Assembly: GCF_947242115.1 (NCBI RefSeq)
Contig: NC_074714.1
Coordinates: forward strand, 35,164,323 to 35,228,322
Origin: Biomphalaria glabrata
Lineage: Eukaryota; Mollusca; Gastropoda; Planorbidae
Direction: 5' to 3'
Length of the DNA: 64,000 nt
Positions within the stretch are counted from its first letter, which is position 1, and each line of letters begins with the position of its first letter. The notes under the pieces were generated by a model that was not told the DNA's origin, did not search any database, and was given only the letters and a program-made list of their open reading frames with translations. This document shows positions 1-32,308 of this stretch, piece by piece. The position numbers and the translations under genes are program-made.

Positions 1-254
1 GGTTTCTGTTGTTTTTTTTAGATTTAAAAAAAAATGGAGGGGTCTTTTTATCCATAAACCAGTTCCATTACAACCAGCATGAATCTCACGTATAACATTG
101 TTTGAATGTCCAGTAGTCTTAAACACTCTTCCTCTAAATGAATGACCTTTGTCTAGTGTCTATGTTATTCTTTGACTAGTCATTCTACCTTCTTATGTCA
201 ATACATGTCCTGTCTGATACAATGACTCTTTTTTGTTTCATCTTGAATATTTAG

Positions 255-1328
255 AAATGTTTCTCTGACTTTGAATTGCAAGGAGTTCCTGAAAACTCTC
301 TTAACAGTAAAACTTACCAGACAATATGCAGTAGACTACAGGTTAGCATTGATATGGAGTACTAGTGTAACAACTATCTAAATCAATCTCTAATAAATAG
401 GTTAACCAAGTTGAAGAAGTCTGTTATAAGTTACATAAAGGAATATAATTTCATTTTCCTTTAAAGCTGAATTTATGTACAAAGTTTATTGTGTTATTAT
501 TGAACAAAAAAAGACATGAGGCATGGTGGCTGAGTGGTAAACCTCTTGGCTTCTGTACAGAGGAGTCTCAGGTTTGAAGTTTGGGATTCTGGATTTTTAG
601 GATGCCCATTAGTCCATCCAACTCTAATGGTTACTTTGCATTAGTTGGGGAAAGTAAAGGCGGATGATCATTGTGCTGGCCACACAACACCATCTGGAAC
701 CTTCTGCCATGTGAACATCATTTACCCTACTGATCACAAGGTTTTGTATCACTTTGGTAGTTTTGTTGGAATGTTAAATTGAAGATTGCACATTGAAAAT
801 AGGTGTAAATAGGAAGTTTATCATGTTATTTTGAATATTTAGTCTATCAGTTATATTAAGCTATTTACTATATCTGTGGTATTTTTTTATGCACAAGTTG
901 GCGCTTCATTTAGCCAATGTATAATAATCTAAAGAAGTTGGTGCTTTACTAAAATTTGTATTATTTTATGGTAAAAATTTGTATTATTTTATGGGCAAGA
1001 TGGTGTTGTACAGTCTTTGTATTTATTGTATGGTAGTAATAAAGTAAGTAGTAAAGTTTCCACTTTCAGACCTTGTGATCTATAGGGCAGATGATGTAAA
1101 GGTCATCTGTTTGGAGGGCTATAAACTTTAGCATTGCTTATTCATGATTGCTAGAGTAATTTTGGACTTTGATTATCTCTTCTGTAACAATAGTTATGTT
1201 GATTTATTTATGTTTTTATCTAGGTGGAGGAGGCCACTCAGTCAGTCACACAATCAGAAAACAGTGGAAGAACATTTCTGAGTAAACCAGCTAGTTCCTC
1301 AGCTGTAAGTGGTGACGATTCTGATTAA
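255..1328 (+). CDS. 3' end of an unrecognised gene (last two exons)
   Basis: Two candidate exons read in one frame. Exon 255-341 follows an AG acceptor (TATTTAG) and ends CAG before GTTAGC; it is 29 whole codons with no stop (KCFSDFELQGVPEN...SRLQ). Exon 1224-1328 follows TTTTTATCTAG and encodes 34 residues (VEEATQSVTQ...) then TAA, ending in the acidic tail DDSD. Both junctions are phase 0, so they join cleanly. The tail is rich in Ser and Thr and has no recognisable domain, so I cannot name the gene. The upstream part lies left of the window. The gene converges on SMU1. A SINE lies in the intron between the two exons. The joint open frame and good splice sites are what I see; that this is a real gene is inference. 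Confidence 0.5.
515..757 (+). repeat. tRNA-derived SINE, family A (diverged copy)
   Basis: The head GGTGGCTGAGTGGTAAA is an RNA polymerase III A-box like a Ser/Leu tRNA, followed by a decayed B-box (GGTTTGAAG) and the family body with TTAGTTGGGGAAAGTAAAGG and TGTGCTGGCCACA. It matches the cleaner copies at 29836-30106 and 56985-57258. It lies in the intron of the unnamed gene. Confidence 0.8.
1050..1130 (-). repeat. SINE family A, 3' tail fragment
   Basis: The plus strand reads AAGTTTCCACTTTCAGACCTTGTGATCTA and then AGGGCAGATGATGTAAAGG. This is the reverse complement of the 3' end of family A seen at 57190-57258. The tRNA-like head is absent. Confidence 0.7.
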
Positions 1329-2968
1329 AGCATCTGCTCCATCTTGTGTGATTTTCTACAAACAGTGATATCTTTTTATGATACTACCTTCAATTATGCA
1401 GGTCTTTGTGTGTGCGTGGATGTGTGTTTTTAGTGAAAAATGTTTACCATTGCGTTAGTGTGGCATTGTTTTTTTTTTTGTGTTTTTTTTTTTAACTTTA
1501 GCTTGTTAATCCTTGGATTGCTTTTTTATCTTTAAATGTTGAATTTTTTAAGTGAAAAATATTTGGAACATTTCAGACAAACTCCTATCAAAGAAAAGAA
1601 TTTTTAAACTTTCTTCAATCTCAAAGCTTATTAGAAAAAAATGCACATTATTTGTATATTTATTTACTTTAGAGTTTTGATGTTCTAATGGATATTGAAC
1701 ATCACCTCTGACTGACATTAATGAACACCTGAGGTTATATTTGTAGAAAAAAAAATCTCAAGTGTCAATTTGTTGATATTATTAGCACTTTTTTTTCCTG
1801 AATAGTTGAACTGTTTCACTGCTTTAAGCTTAAACAATCCAATCTAACAAAAGCCTACAGAATGTCACATGTCATATAGGCCTAGTACAGTGGTGGTTGG
1901 CTTACCTGGATAGATTCATTCTAAAGGGGTAAAAAGAAATTATTGTGAGTAATGGAAACTAAAAGAAAGTATTTCATCTACTTTATAGGTTCAAAAGCAT
2001 TACACAATTATTAACTTGGCTATGACACATTTGTCAGTTGTCTAAAGTGTTTATAAATTCTTTTTCAATTCATTAATTCATTTCAAAGTCGAGTAAATTT
2101 AGTCCCACATTTATCACATAAAAGTGAAGTGTATCTGATTCTGGAAATGTTTGAAACAAAACGTATAACTACTTTCTCATAAAATAAGTATTTATTGTTT
2201 TCTTTCACAACTAATAAAAAATAGCAAACAGTATTTTGCCTGAAATAAATTGAAATTGGGGTTTAAAACATTTCTTTTTTAGACTGAACTTAAAACAAAA
2301 CAAAAAATTGTGGCTTTGATTTTAAAGGAATGTTTTTGATAAATTAAAAAAAATAGCCAATGGATTTTTGCCAACCTGAAACAGCTTTTCCAATAAATTT
2401 TCTTTAGAAGCTTTCTTTCAATTATTATCATTATATTCATTTTATAATTACTGAGATTTCAGTCAAATGGGAAGAACATCTAGCTGTACATGCAGTTTTT
2501 AATTCTTCTTTAAATTATAATAATAATAAGTGTAAAATTTAAAAATATTTTTAATGGCTGAATACATTTAAATATGTAGATTACAGAATAAATTTATTAA
2601 TTATTGTGTTTAGTAAAATGTGATTTTTTCTTTAATGCTGCTGCAAAGCCTTAAAATCTCTCTCAGTATTTGCCATCACTTTTACCTGGATTTTAGCTTC
2701 AGCCATTTGGTCCACTGTTACCATAAATTGTAAAAGTTTCTTCCACTCACAAAAAACAATTTTAATTCACAACTATTTTCAGGACTAAAAATGTAAAACT
2801 AGAAGGCAGGACTTCTTTCAAAACAAATATGACATTATTGGATTGAACAGAAAAGAAACCAAAATTAATTCTCATCTGAACCCTTTTTTTTTTTTGGGAG
2901 AGATACATTGTTGATTCAATAGTAAACATTATTTCATATTCCTTTCTATAGTGTAAGGTATTTGATAT
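1329..2968. other. AT-rich 3' flank, no gene seen
   Basis: Probable 3' UTR and intergenic DNA after the unnamed gene. It has long A and T runs and several AATAAA-like hexamers (near 2241 and 2586) that could end its transcript. No reading frame, RNA gene or clear repeat was found. Confidence 0.4.
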
Positions 2969-3080
2969 AGACTAAGACTAAGACTGCTTTATTGATCCTT
3001 TGGAAATTTGTTGTGATTACAAGGATTCTTTTAGCGTATAAAGACAACACAACAGAAACATGCACATAAACACAACTTTA
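2969..3080 (-). mobile_element. 3' tail of the Rex1-like LINE (family C), 5'-truncated
   Basis: The plus strand starts with two or three CTAAGA units, then GCTTTATTGATCC, AAATTTGTTGTGATTACAAG and AAAGACAACACAACAGAAA. This is the reverse complement of the LINE C 3' end at 16390-16490, including its short-repeat tail (AGTCTTAGTCTTA on the sense strand). Only about 110 bp of the element was inserted. Confidence 0.8.
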
Positions 3081-3686
3081 AGTGTAACTAAATAGTGTAA
3101 ATATTAACATTAGTTTAGTTTAGATAAAGAGTTAGTATGACATGATTAAAGATCATTGCTCTTTTGGTTGTTATTTACATTTTTTTTTATACTGGTATGT
3201 TGAATCCATTTTCTTTTGTAGTAGTATTGAAGCTTGTACAGTTTATTTCTTGCCAGTTGTACTCTTTCAGATACAAATGTTTCTCTGTGCAATACTTTTG
3301 TCTGTTTTATCTTATGTGATACTTTGTGATATCTTGTATTTAAAGAAACTCTTATGTATGTACTATAGAATGGTGCAGCCATAGATCATTTCTAAACTTT
3401 GTACAACGAATGTAAGAAAGAAAAAGAAACAACTAAAAAAAAACTTTACATTTATGAATAATGGAATGTTATAGCCAATTATAAACAGAAAATTATGACT
3501 GAAATACATGGTGAAATGTATGAATGAAACAGACTTACAAAAATTATTTCTAAATAGCTACTACTTAGCTACTTAAATTTACCACAACTCTCTAAATTCA
3601 TAGAATTAAAACCAGTGAGAAGCTGATGCCTGCCTCCCTTCAGTGATGAATATAGCTAATTTTTCGAACTTATCTCAAAGAATTTT

Positions 3687-3806
3687 GTGTGATAACTGGA
3701 CCAACACCCTGTACAGCAGTGCTGAACAACTGAAGAGAACAACACACTATTTTTCCTTGGCACAGTCTGCTAAAAGCTGGCTAGAAGAAGAAGTGTGATA
3801 ACTGGA
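3687..3806 (+). mobile_element. Tiny 5'-truncated LINE (family A) with 14-bp target duplication
   Basis: The 92-bp insert 3701-3792 encodes the last residues of the RNase H LINE (NTLYSSAEQLK...FSLAQSAK) and ends in a GAA-repeat tail after AGCTGGCTA. It is flanked by a perfect 14-bp direct repeat, GTGTGATAACTGGA, at 3687-3700 and 3793-3806. That is the expected product of target-primed reverse transcription. The same 3' end occurs at 8854 and 45128 on the other strand. Confidence 0.9.
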
Positions 3807-4263
3807 TAGGGATGTGCCCCATTTTCATACATGCAAAGCTGTTTCTTATTGGTTGTCTTTCTTAGATTCGTTTTACTTGCAAACCTTGTTACTTACTGGT
3901 TGACATTTTAGATAGTTTGGATTTTTATACCGGTAATTGTAAAAATGTAGACATGAAAATTTTTTAAAAAATTTGTCTTTTTTATACTACAAACTCTAAA
4001 AGCACTATGTTCTTGGAAACATGATACAAATTGTTTTGTTAAAAGATGCCAAAATAATGTTTTGATTCACCTATATTAATTTACATTTTAAAATTATTTT
4101 TTTTAAGCTTGTTAGATTATTTTTAAACTATACTTTTTTATAGTCCAAACTTGCTTGTATCCAATTATTTTTAGAGAGTGTTGCATTCATTATTTAATCA
4201 ATGTGTTCAATGTTTTCAAAGATGAAGTTTGTGTGCCTTTTGGCCCTGCTACAAACTTTTTCA

Positions 4264-4457
4264 AAAGATTGGAACCAATCTTCCAGCAGCTCTTAGTAGC
4301 TTATATGCCAATGTAATTTTTCTTTGTCTAGACCAACTTTGAACTTCTTGAATACAGATGTGAAAAAAAGATTGGGACCAATTGACCAGCAGCTCTTTGT
4401 GAGCCATATATACCAGTTTGATTTCTTTGTCTAGACCAACTTTGAACTACTTCAATA
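4264..4457. repeat. Two-copy tandem duplication, unit about 102 bp
   Basis: Copies at about 4264-4354 and 4366-4457 share AAAAGATTGG, CCAGCAGCTCTT, TTTCTTTGTCTAGACCAACT and TTGAACT, with scattered differences. No open reading frame spans them. Confidence 0.8.
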
Positions 4458-4728
4458 GTTTATTGCCATTATTTTTTGTTCTCATGAGATGCCAACAATC
4501 TACATGCACTAAATTTTTAAAGAATGAACTATTTGCATAGTTTTACTTAAATTTAAGTTAATTAATGCTGATAATAGCAATGTTTGGGTAAGTACATTTT
4601 TTTTTAAATACCTGTACTGTAATACAGCAGTTATTCATTTGTGGATTACTTAACAATAATTAGAACATAGATGGTCAATGTTAATTTTAATGACATATTT
4701 TTTTTCTTGATGATATATGTGATTATCT

Positions 4729-4856
4729 AGTGGTTCTAAACTTTTGATCAATTGAGGACCACTTATATAAGAGAAAAACCCTGCTAAAATAAATCATGCT
4801 AATGGTGCATTGTGATGTTTAAATGTATTGCTTGGCTGAGCCACTAGTTAAGACTT
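4729..4856. mobile_element. Possible short hAT-like fragment
   Basis: TAGTGGTTCTAAACTTTTGA followed by GAGGACCACTT resembles the common hAT terminus that begins CAGTGGTTCTCAAC, and GGCTGAGCCACTAG lies about 110 bp further on. The two ends are not a clean inverted repeat, so this is only a suggestion. Confidence 0.3.
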
Positions 4857-5251
4857 TAAAGAAAGGAGGATGGGGTGTTTTTTTTTTACTAGTTGATGTT
4901 CAGCTCTAATGTATTTTCCTCAACTCTGTATGTGTGTGTATATTAGCATGATACAAAGTTGTGTCAATATTAGCTCAATATGTTGATATGTTAGACTACT
5001 ACTGACTGTTCATGTCATTGAAGCACCAATGTAAACATGCCCTTATTGTTCATGGCCTAGCACATCTCACACATCATGATCTATTTAGCTAGGAACTGTG
5101 TGGTTTAGGTTAGTAACTAGCAATGTTTTCATGATCTATTCTGAAACTGTTACAATGTTCCTGTTTACACTTTGGCTATTTGTTTCTCCTTGTTATTTCA
5201 TTCCTGCTTCATGACTTGTCATTTGGTTTGCATTGTTCACATGGAGCACTG

Positions 5252-5252
<1 letters not shown>

Positions 5253-5305
<53 letters not shown>
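5253..5305. repeat. (TA)n microsatellite
   Basis: About 25 uninterrupted TA dinucleotides. The sequence on both sides is unremarkable AT-rich intergenic DNA. Confidence 0.95.
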
Positions 5306-6202
5306 CTACCTACAACTAGGTCACATCCATTACTTGACTGTACAGTTCTATCATTCATTCAGTCTCTCTTTACAATTTGTTTGCCCATTTTTACATTAGT
5401 TGATTTCTCTTGACGGTTGTGGTGGTGTTTTTTCCTTCACTATTTTGAACTATTTCAGGAGGAGTGCCTGTAAAGTGTGTTTAAAGACAATCTACATTAT
5501 TTGGGGAGGTAATGGCTTCAATGGTTATAGAACTCATGCTTACCCACCTGTGTGGTAGATTGTGCATGTAGCGACAGTTACATCATGGGGCGATCACAAG
5601 TTTGGAGTCACCTAATTTTATCCTTATGCAAATCTATTAGACAAATGTGCAATAATTTTTTTCTGTCCTCACTTTCCTCTCTAGTCAGCACCAGAGTATT
5701 ACATAACAGTGAGAACTGAATTAGTTTACTTTGTTTCCATTTTACTTACATGATTAGATAAGGACTGGCCTTGAACTTTCTGATTAGGTACAATTTCTTC
5801 CTTTCTGCTGTTTACAGTGTTCTATTTATGATGTTCTTTTTTCTATTGATGTTATAGTTGGATACTGTGTACTAATTTACCCTGGAGAAAATATTTTCAT
5901 CTTTTTTCCCCCTTCTTTATTACAATTGTATCCTCATGTGACACTGTTTTAATACTTTGAGGTTGAATTAGGAATAAAGGTGTCATTTTATACAGCCATG
6001 TTTGTGTTTCTTAATTTCTTTCATAATCAAACTAGTTTTTTTGAGAAGATTCATTAAAAAAATGTGTCATCACTCAAGCCCTCATGACATCTGCTGACAT
6101 TTGCTATGCTGGTAGAATGACAGGTTTTAACATGTTCAGCAAGAATATTAGAAGTTATAAACTGCAAGCTACCTATAGTCACAATCCCACCTACCATACA
6201 TA
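5306..6202. other. Intergenic DNA, nothing recognised
   Basis: No conserved reading frame, inverted repeat or RNA gene seen between the TA repeat and the next SINE. An AATAAA lies near 5973. Confidence 0.4.
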
Positions 6203-6447
6203 GGTAAAGTAAAGATAACCCTTTCAGACCTTGCGATCTATGGGAGCAGATCATGTAAAACTCATCTGTTTCTATGGCTGAGGGTGTCGTGTTGCCAGCA
6301 CAATGACTAACTGGACTTTACTTCCTAAATGTATGTAACTACCCATCAGAGTTAGGTGGACTCTGAGGCATCCTAAAAATAACAAAAGTCTTTATTGGAG
6401 TTTCACGCTGTTGGCTCAGAAGCCAATTACTTTACCATGCCCCATAC
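6203..6447 (-). repeat. SINE family A, full length but diverged
   Basis: Reverse complement of family A: the tail (CCCTTTCAGACCTTGCGATCT) comes first, then GTTGCCAGCACAATGACTAA, TTAGGTGGACTCTGAGG and a decayed tRNA-like head (GGCTCAGAAGCCAATTAC). Confidence 0.8.
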
Positions 6448-7250
6448 AAAAAGTCAAAAAGCATGATTGCCTGTCATCACATATAGACCAAGATTTATGG
6501 GCAAATTGTAGCCCTGCTGTGTTCTAGTTATGGATGAAAGGCCCAGTTTGCCTTTAATGGCATGTGTAAATGAAAGTTATCTAAATTATTAACTAATAAA
6601 ACTGAAGTAAATACCCAAGATTTAGAATACAAAAATATTTAAGTCATGGTATTTGTTTTCATTGACGCAACCATGACTACTTGATTCTAGTTCTGCACTA
6701 TTAGCAATCAGAAAAATTGCCCACATTTATATAATGGCCTATGCCATAATCAAAACTGTAAATACACATAATGTCTTTCAGAAAGCAGAATATGCCTTTA
6801 GTATGCATAAAAATAATGGGAAAAGATATGTACATACAATGTGCATTATTTTCTTTTTAATAAGCTGTTCAGTTGACTATTTGTAGCTGATACACCAGAA
6901 GAGACACAAAGAAGTACAACTGAATGCATAAATGTTGCAAAGAACAGAATTACACTATAATTATCTTTCGTTGTTTATATATATCCCATACATTTATGTA
7001 TGGTATTTTTATGAATTAATGGCTTGCATTTTGAATTTTCAAATAAAACAGTTCACTTTCAAAAAACAAATAGATGTGCTTAAATATTGCAAGCTGCAAA
7101 ATATGGTGAAATCATATTTTCAATAGCTCTGCTAATTTTTGAGATCTAAAAATGACTACACAAAACCAATAGCAGCCTTTCCTTATATGAATGAAGTTCT
7201 AAAAAAAAACAAATAATAATAATAAGTCTAATCATTTTTTTTTTGGTGGT

Positions 7251-7256
7251 TTTATT
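7251..7256 (-). promoter_or_regulatory. Probable polyadenylation signal of SMU1
   Basis: AATAAA on the minus strand, 79 nt beyond the SMU1 stop codon. It is the first canonical hexamer after the stop in the direction of transcription. Confidence 0.5.
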
Positions 7257-7334
7257 TTTTCTTATACTAAATAAGCATATGAAGATACTATAGTAAGAAC
7301 AATTTAAAAAAATAAAAGTTAGGAAAACATGATC

Positions 7335-29218
<21,884 letters not shown>

Positions 29219-29835
29219 TTTCTAAATATTTCTAAAACGTGGATTGGAATAGCTGTGCTTCTTTAAATATTTTTGTCAGGATAGTTGTATTCTGTTTTTT
29301 TGTTAATAATTATTGTTATTATCATCATTATCTAGCATCTAGACTAGAAATTAGAGTTTTATATTATAGTTTATCATTTTATCCTCTACTACCATGCATT
29401 ATTTTTTTTTATTTTAAATCTAGATCTAGAATCTAGAGTAATCTTCACCATGTTTTTTTTTTTCAATATGTCAACCTTCACATCAAAACAAATTTATCTT
29501 TGTAGAAGTGGAGGTAGATCTAGTCTAGACTTTAGATAGATCTAGATCTATGTCTAAATCTAGATTAGATTCAAGTTAGAAAAATTTAATATTAAAAAAA
29601 ATTGGAAATTCTGCGACTAGATAGTAGTGTGCGGCGGTATCACGAAATTAAGCTTAGTAGCACATTTGAATTAGTAAAACAAATATTCAATATTGAAATA
29701 GTTATGAGTTATGGATAACTGAACTTACTTGTCAAGTTCAATGAAGTTGGTGATGGTTTCATCTTGATCCGAGATTGGGTGTGGAAGAAATGTGTACAAA
29801 CATTTTACCAGACAGACAGTGAAATTTGCCCTTTC
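29219..29835. other. SMU1 upstream region
   Basis: Presumed 5' UTR and promoter of SMU1. AT-rich, with TAGATCTAGA-like repeats at 29410-29580. ATAACTGAACTTACTTGTCA near 29715 recurs inverted near 30275-30300 (ACTTGAGAAGTAAGTTTAGC), on either side of the SINE. Confidence 0.35.
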
Positions 29836-30106
29836 AGAAATGTTTGTCTAGAGAGAGCAGATGATGTAAAGGTTATTTGTTTCTGAGGCCTACAGGGCAC
29901 TACAGCCAGTACAGGGTGTCATCTGGCCAGCACAACGACCAACCGCTTCTACTTTTCCCCAACTTACGTCAGGTACCCATTAGAGCTGGGTGGACTCCGA
30001 GGCGCCCAAAGATCCCGAAATTAAAAATCCCAGTCTTCACCAGGATTCAAACCTGGACCTCCCAGTTTGGAAGCCAAGCACTTTACCGCTCAGCCACCGC
30101 ACCTCC
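29836..30106 (-). repeat. SINE family A, well-preserved full-length copy
   Basis: On the minus strand the head is GGTGCGGTGGCTGAGCGGTA (A box) followed by CCAGGTTTGAATCCTGG (B box with its paired stem), then a GGGATTTTTAATTTCGGGATC linker, CTCTAATGGGTACCTGACGT, TTGGGGAAAAGTAGAAGCGG and CTGGCCAGATGACACCC. It is best explained as a tRNA-derived SINE; the tRNA part is closest to a Ser/Leu-type head by eye. The body has no coding potential. Confidence 0.9.
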
Positions 30107-30517
30107 CAGACTAAGTGAGTTGATATTTAAGCTATGTAAATTAATGTATTTTCTTGATGCATAGCATTACCAGTTTTCGTCTTGATAGTGACCATGATGC
30201 ACTAGTTAGCAAAATGAGCTGTTCTTCAAAGTCTAAAGCAAAAGTGACTAAAAGTGCCTAGTGACCTACCATCACCAACTTGAGAAGTAAGTTTAGCTAT
30301 CCATAACTATTTGTTTTACTAATTCAAATGTGCTACTAAGCTTAATTTAATTATGGCCATTCAGATGTACAAAGACCTGGATTTCTTCTATCGTGTGGGT
30401 GTAGGTCAAAGACAAGTGATAATCAGTTGAAAGAGTGCCTTTCTGTTTTCATAACCAAATAGCATTATAGAATTGCAATGTTACAAATATTTAAATTTCT
30501 TTACCCTACATAATAAA

Positions 30518-32308
30518 AAGTAAAGTAAAGTTCCCCTTTCAGACCTTGTGGTCTATAGGGCAGAAGATGTAAAGGTCATGTGATTCTGTAACCAACTGTT
30601 AACGAGTGTGTCATGCGGCCAGCACAATGACCAACCGCCTTTACTTTTCCCCAACTAACATCAGGTACCCATTAGAGCTGGTGGACTCAGAGACGCCCAA
30701 AGATCCCGAAATTAAAAATCTGTCTTCAGCAGGATTCGAACCCAGGTTGATTTGATTTTGGTTTGAGGCACATCGGCACAATTTAGGCCATGTCGTGCCT
30801 GCAGTCCCTTAAGGATCCCTCTCTCTCTAAACAACATGGGCCAGATTCTATACAGTCATATCATTAAAATCAAGGTCTATTCACAGTTAAAATAGTAAAG
30901 GTAGTAAAAATTTAAATATTTGGTAAAAATCTAATGTAAATAGTGCATGTTCACAAATTCATAAATCAGATCTTCGTAGATAGCCCCACTTCCCGGATAA
31001 AGCCCAGTACCTTCCCAGGGTCGACATTATCAAATAGTGTATTTAAATTAGTGGCTCTAAAATATTTCGCCCTGACATCCTGGTATCTGGGGCAATCAAC
31101 GAGGATATGTTCCACAGTGAGGCGAGAGTCACAGTACTCACAAAGTGGGGGCTCCTCTCTTTTCAGTACAAAAAAGTGCGTGATGTAGGTGTGGCCAATC
31201 CTAAGTCTGGACATGGTCGTGCTACCACGCCTTGTCAGACCCTTAGATGTGGGCCGCCACCTGACATCCGCCACAATCTGCCTGAGTTTACTGTGAGTCT
31301 CAGCCTCCCATCGGTGGCAGAGGCATTACTTTGTCTTAGGTCCGAGTAGGGAATTTGGGTTCCTGACACCGCATGATTTAGGGCTCTCTTTGCTTCTCTG
31401 TCTGCGGCTTCATTTCCCTCAATGCCAACATGGGAGGGGACCCAGATGAAGGACATCCCTACGGTCGGCTGTTATTTGGTCCAACAGCTTCAGGCTCTTA
31501 TGTACCAATGGGATGTCAGTCTTCATCCGCCCCAAAGCTTGCAATGCAGATTTGGAGACGGAGCAGATTATAAATTTCCTCCTTTCTGATGCTTTTACGG
31601 CCATAAGTGCAAGCAATATTGCGTGCAATTCGGCCGTAAAGATGGAGCAGCCATCGGGGAGTCTACGGGAGATTGTTTTGTTCCGAAAGGAGCAGGCACA
31701 CGCGCCTTTCCCTCCATTTTGGATCTGTCTGTGTAGATGGTGCCACAATCTCCGTAGCTCTCCTGCAGTTCCCTAAAGTGGACTTGTAGTATGCTTTGGT
31801 CTGTATTTTCTTTTTTGAAATTAAGGAGGGATAAATTTAATTTGGGTTTATTCATTAGCCAAGGAGGGTTCTGAGGGGTTTCTATTTTAGAGATTTGGTC
31901 AATGGGTGAGGTTAAATTTTGGATGGGTTCTCTCATTCGAAGGCCCAACGGCTGTATGACGTTAGGCCTTCGATTGTATAATTCTACCTCTGTGGGGTTA
32001 AATATGGAGTCAAAAGCAGGGTTCGTGGGGTTGGATTTTAGCTTGACTATATACTGCATTGCAAGCTTTTTCATTCTTATATCCATGGGGAGTTCTCCAG
32101 CCTCCACATGGAGACTTGGGATAGGTGATGTACGAAACTCGCCGAGACATAGACGCAGGGCAGCATTTTGTATTGGTTCCAGTATTTTTAGGTACGACTT
32201 CCTTGCTGCTCCATATATTATGGATCCGTAGTCTAGCTTGGATCGAATTCAAACCCAGGACCCCTAGTTCAGAAGTCAAGCGCTTTACCGCTCAGCCACC
32301 GTGCCTTC
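30518..32308 (-). repeat. SINE family A copy split by a LINE
   Basis: The tail and body lie at 30518-30746 and the tRNA-like head at 32245-32308 (CTTTACCGCTCAGCCACCGT on the plus strand). The two parts make one full SINE once the LINE at 30747-32244 is removed. The break lies exactly in the B box. Confidence 0.9.
30747..32244 (-). mobile_element. RNase H LINE (family B), 5'-truncated, inserted in a SINE
   Basis: Flanked by 15-bp direct repeats with two differences: GGATTCGAACCCAGG (30732-30746) and GAATTCAAACCCAGG (32245-32259). The minus strand encodes, with frameshifts, the end of an RT region (YGSIIYGAARKSYLKILEPI, NAALRLCLGEFRTSPIPSL), an RNase H domain (TIYTDRSKMEG, FTAELHAILLAL, FIWVPSHVGIEGNEAAD) and a terminal CCHC knuckle (CEYCDSRLTVEHILVDCPRY). 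The first catalytic motif has R for G after TD, and the third reads CSVSKSALQAL, lacking its Asp. The 3' end is a TTGATTTGATTTTGG-like tail. The family differs from family A in sequence. Confidence 0.9.
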
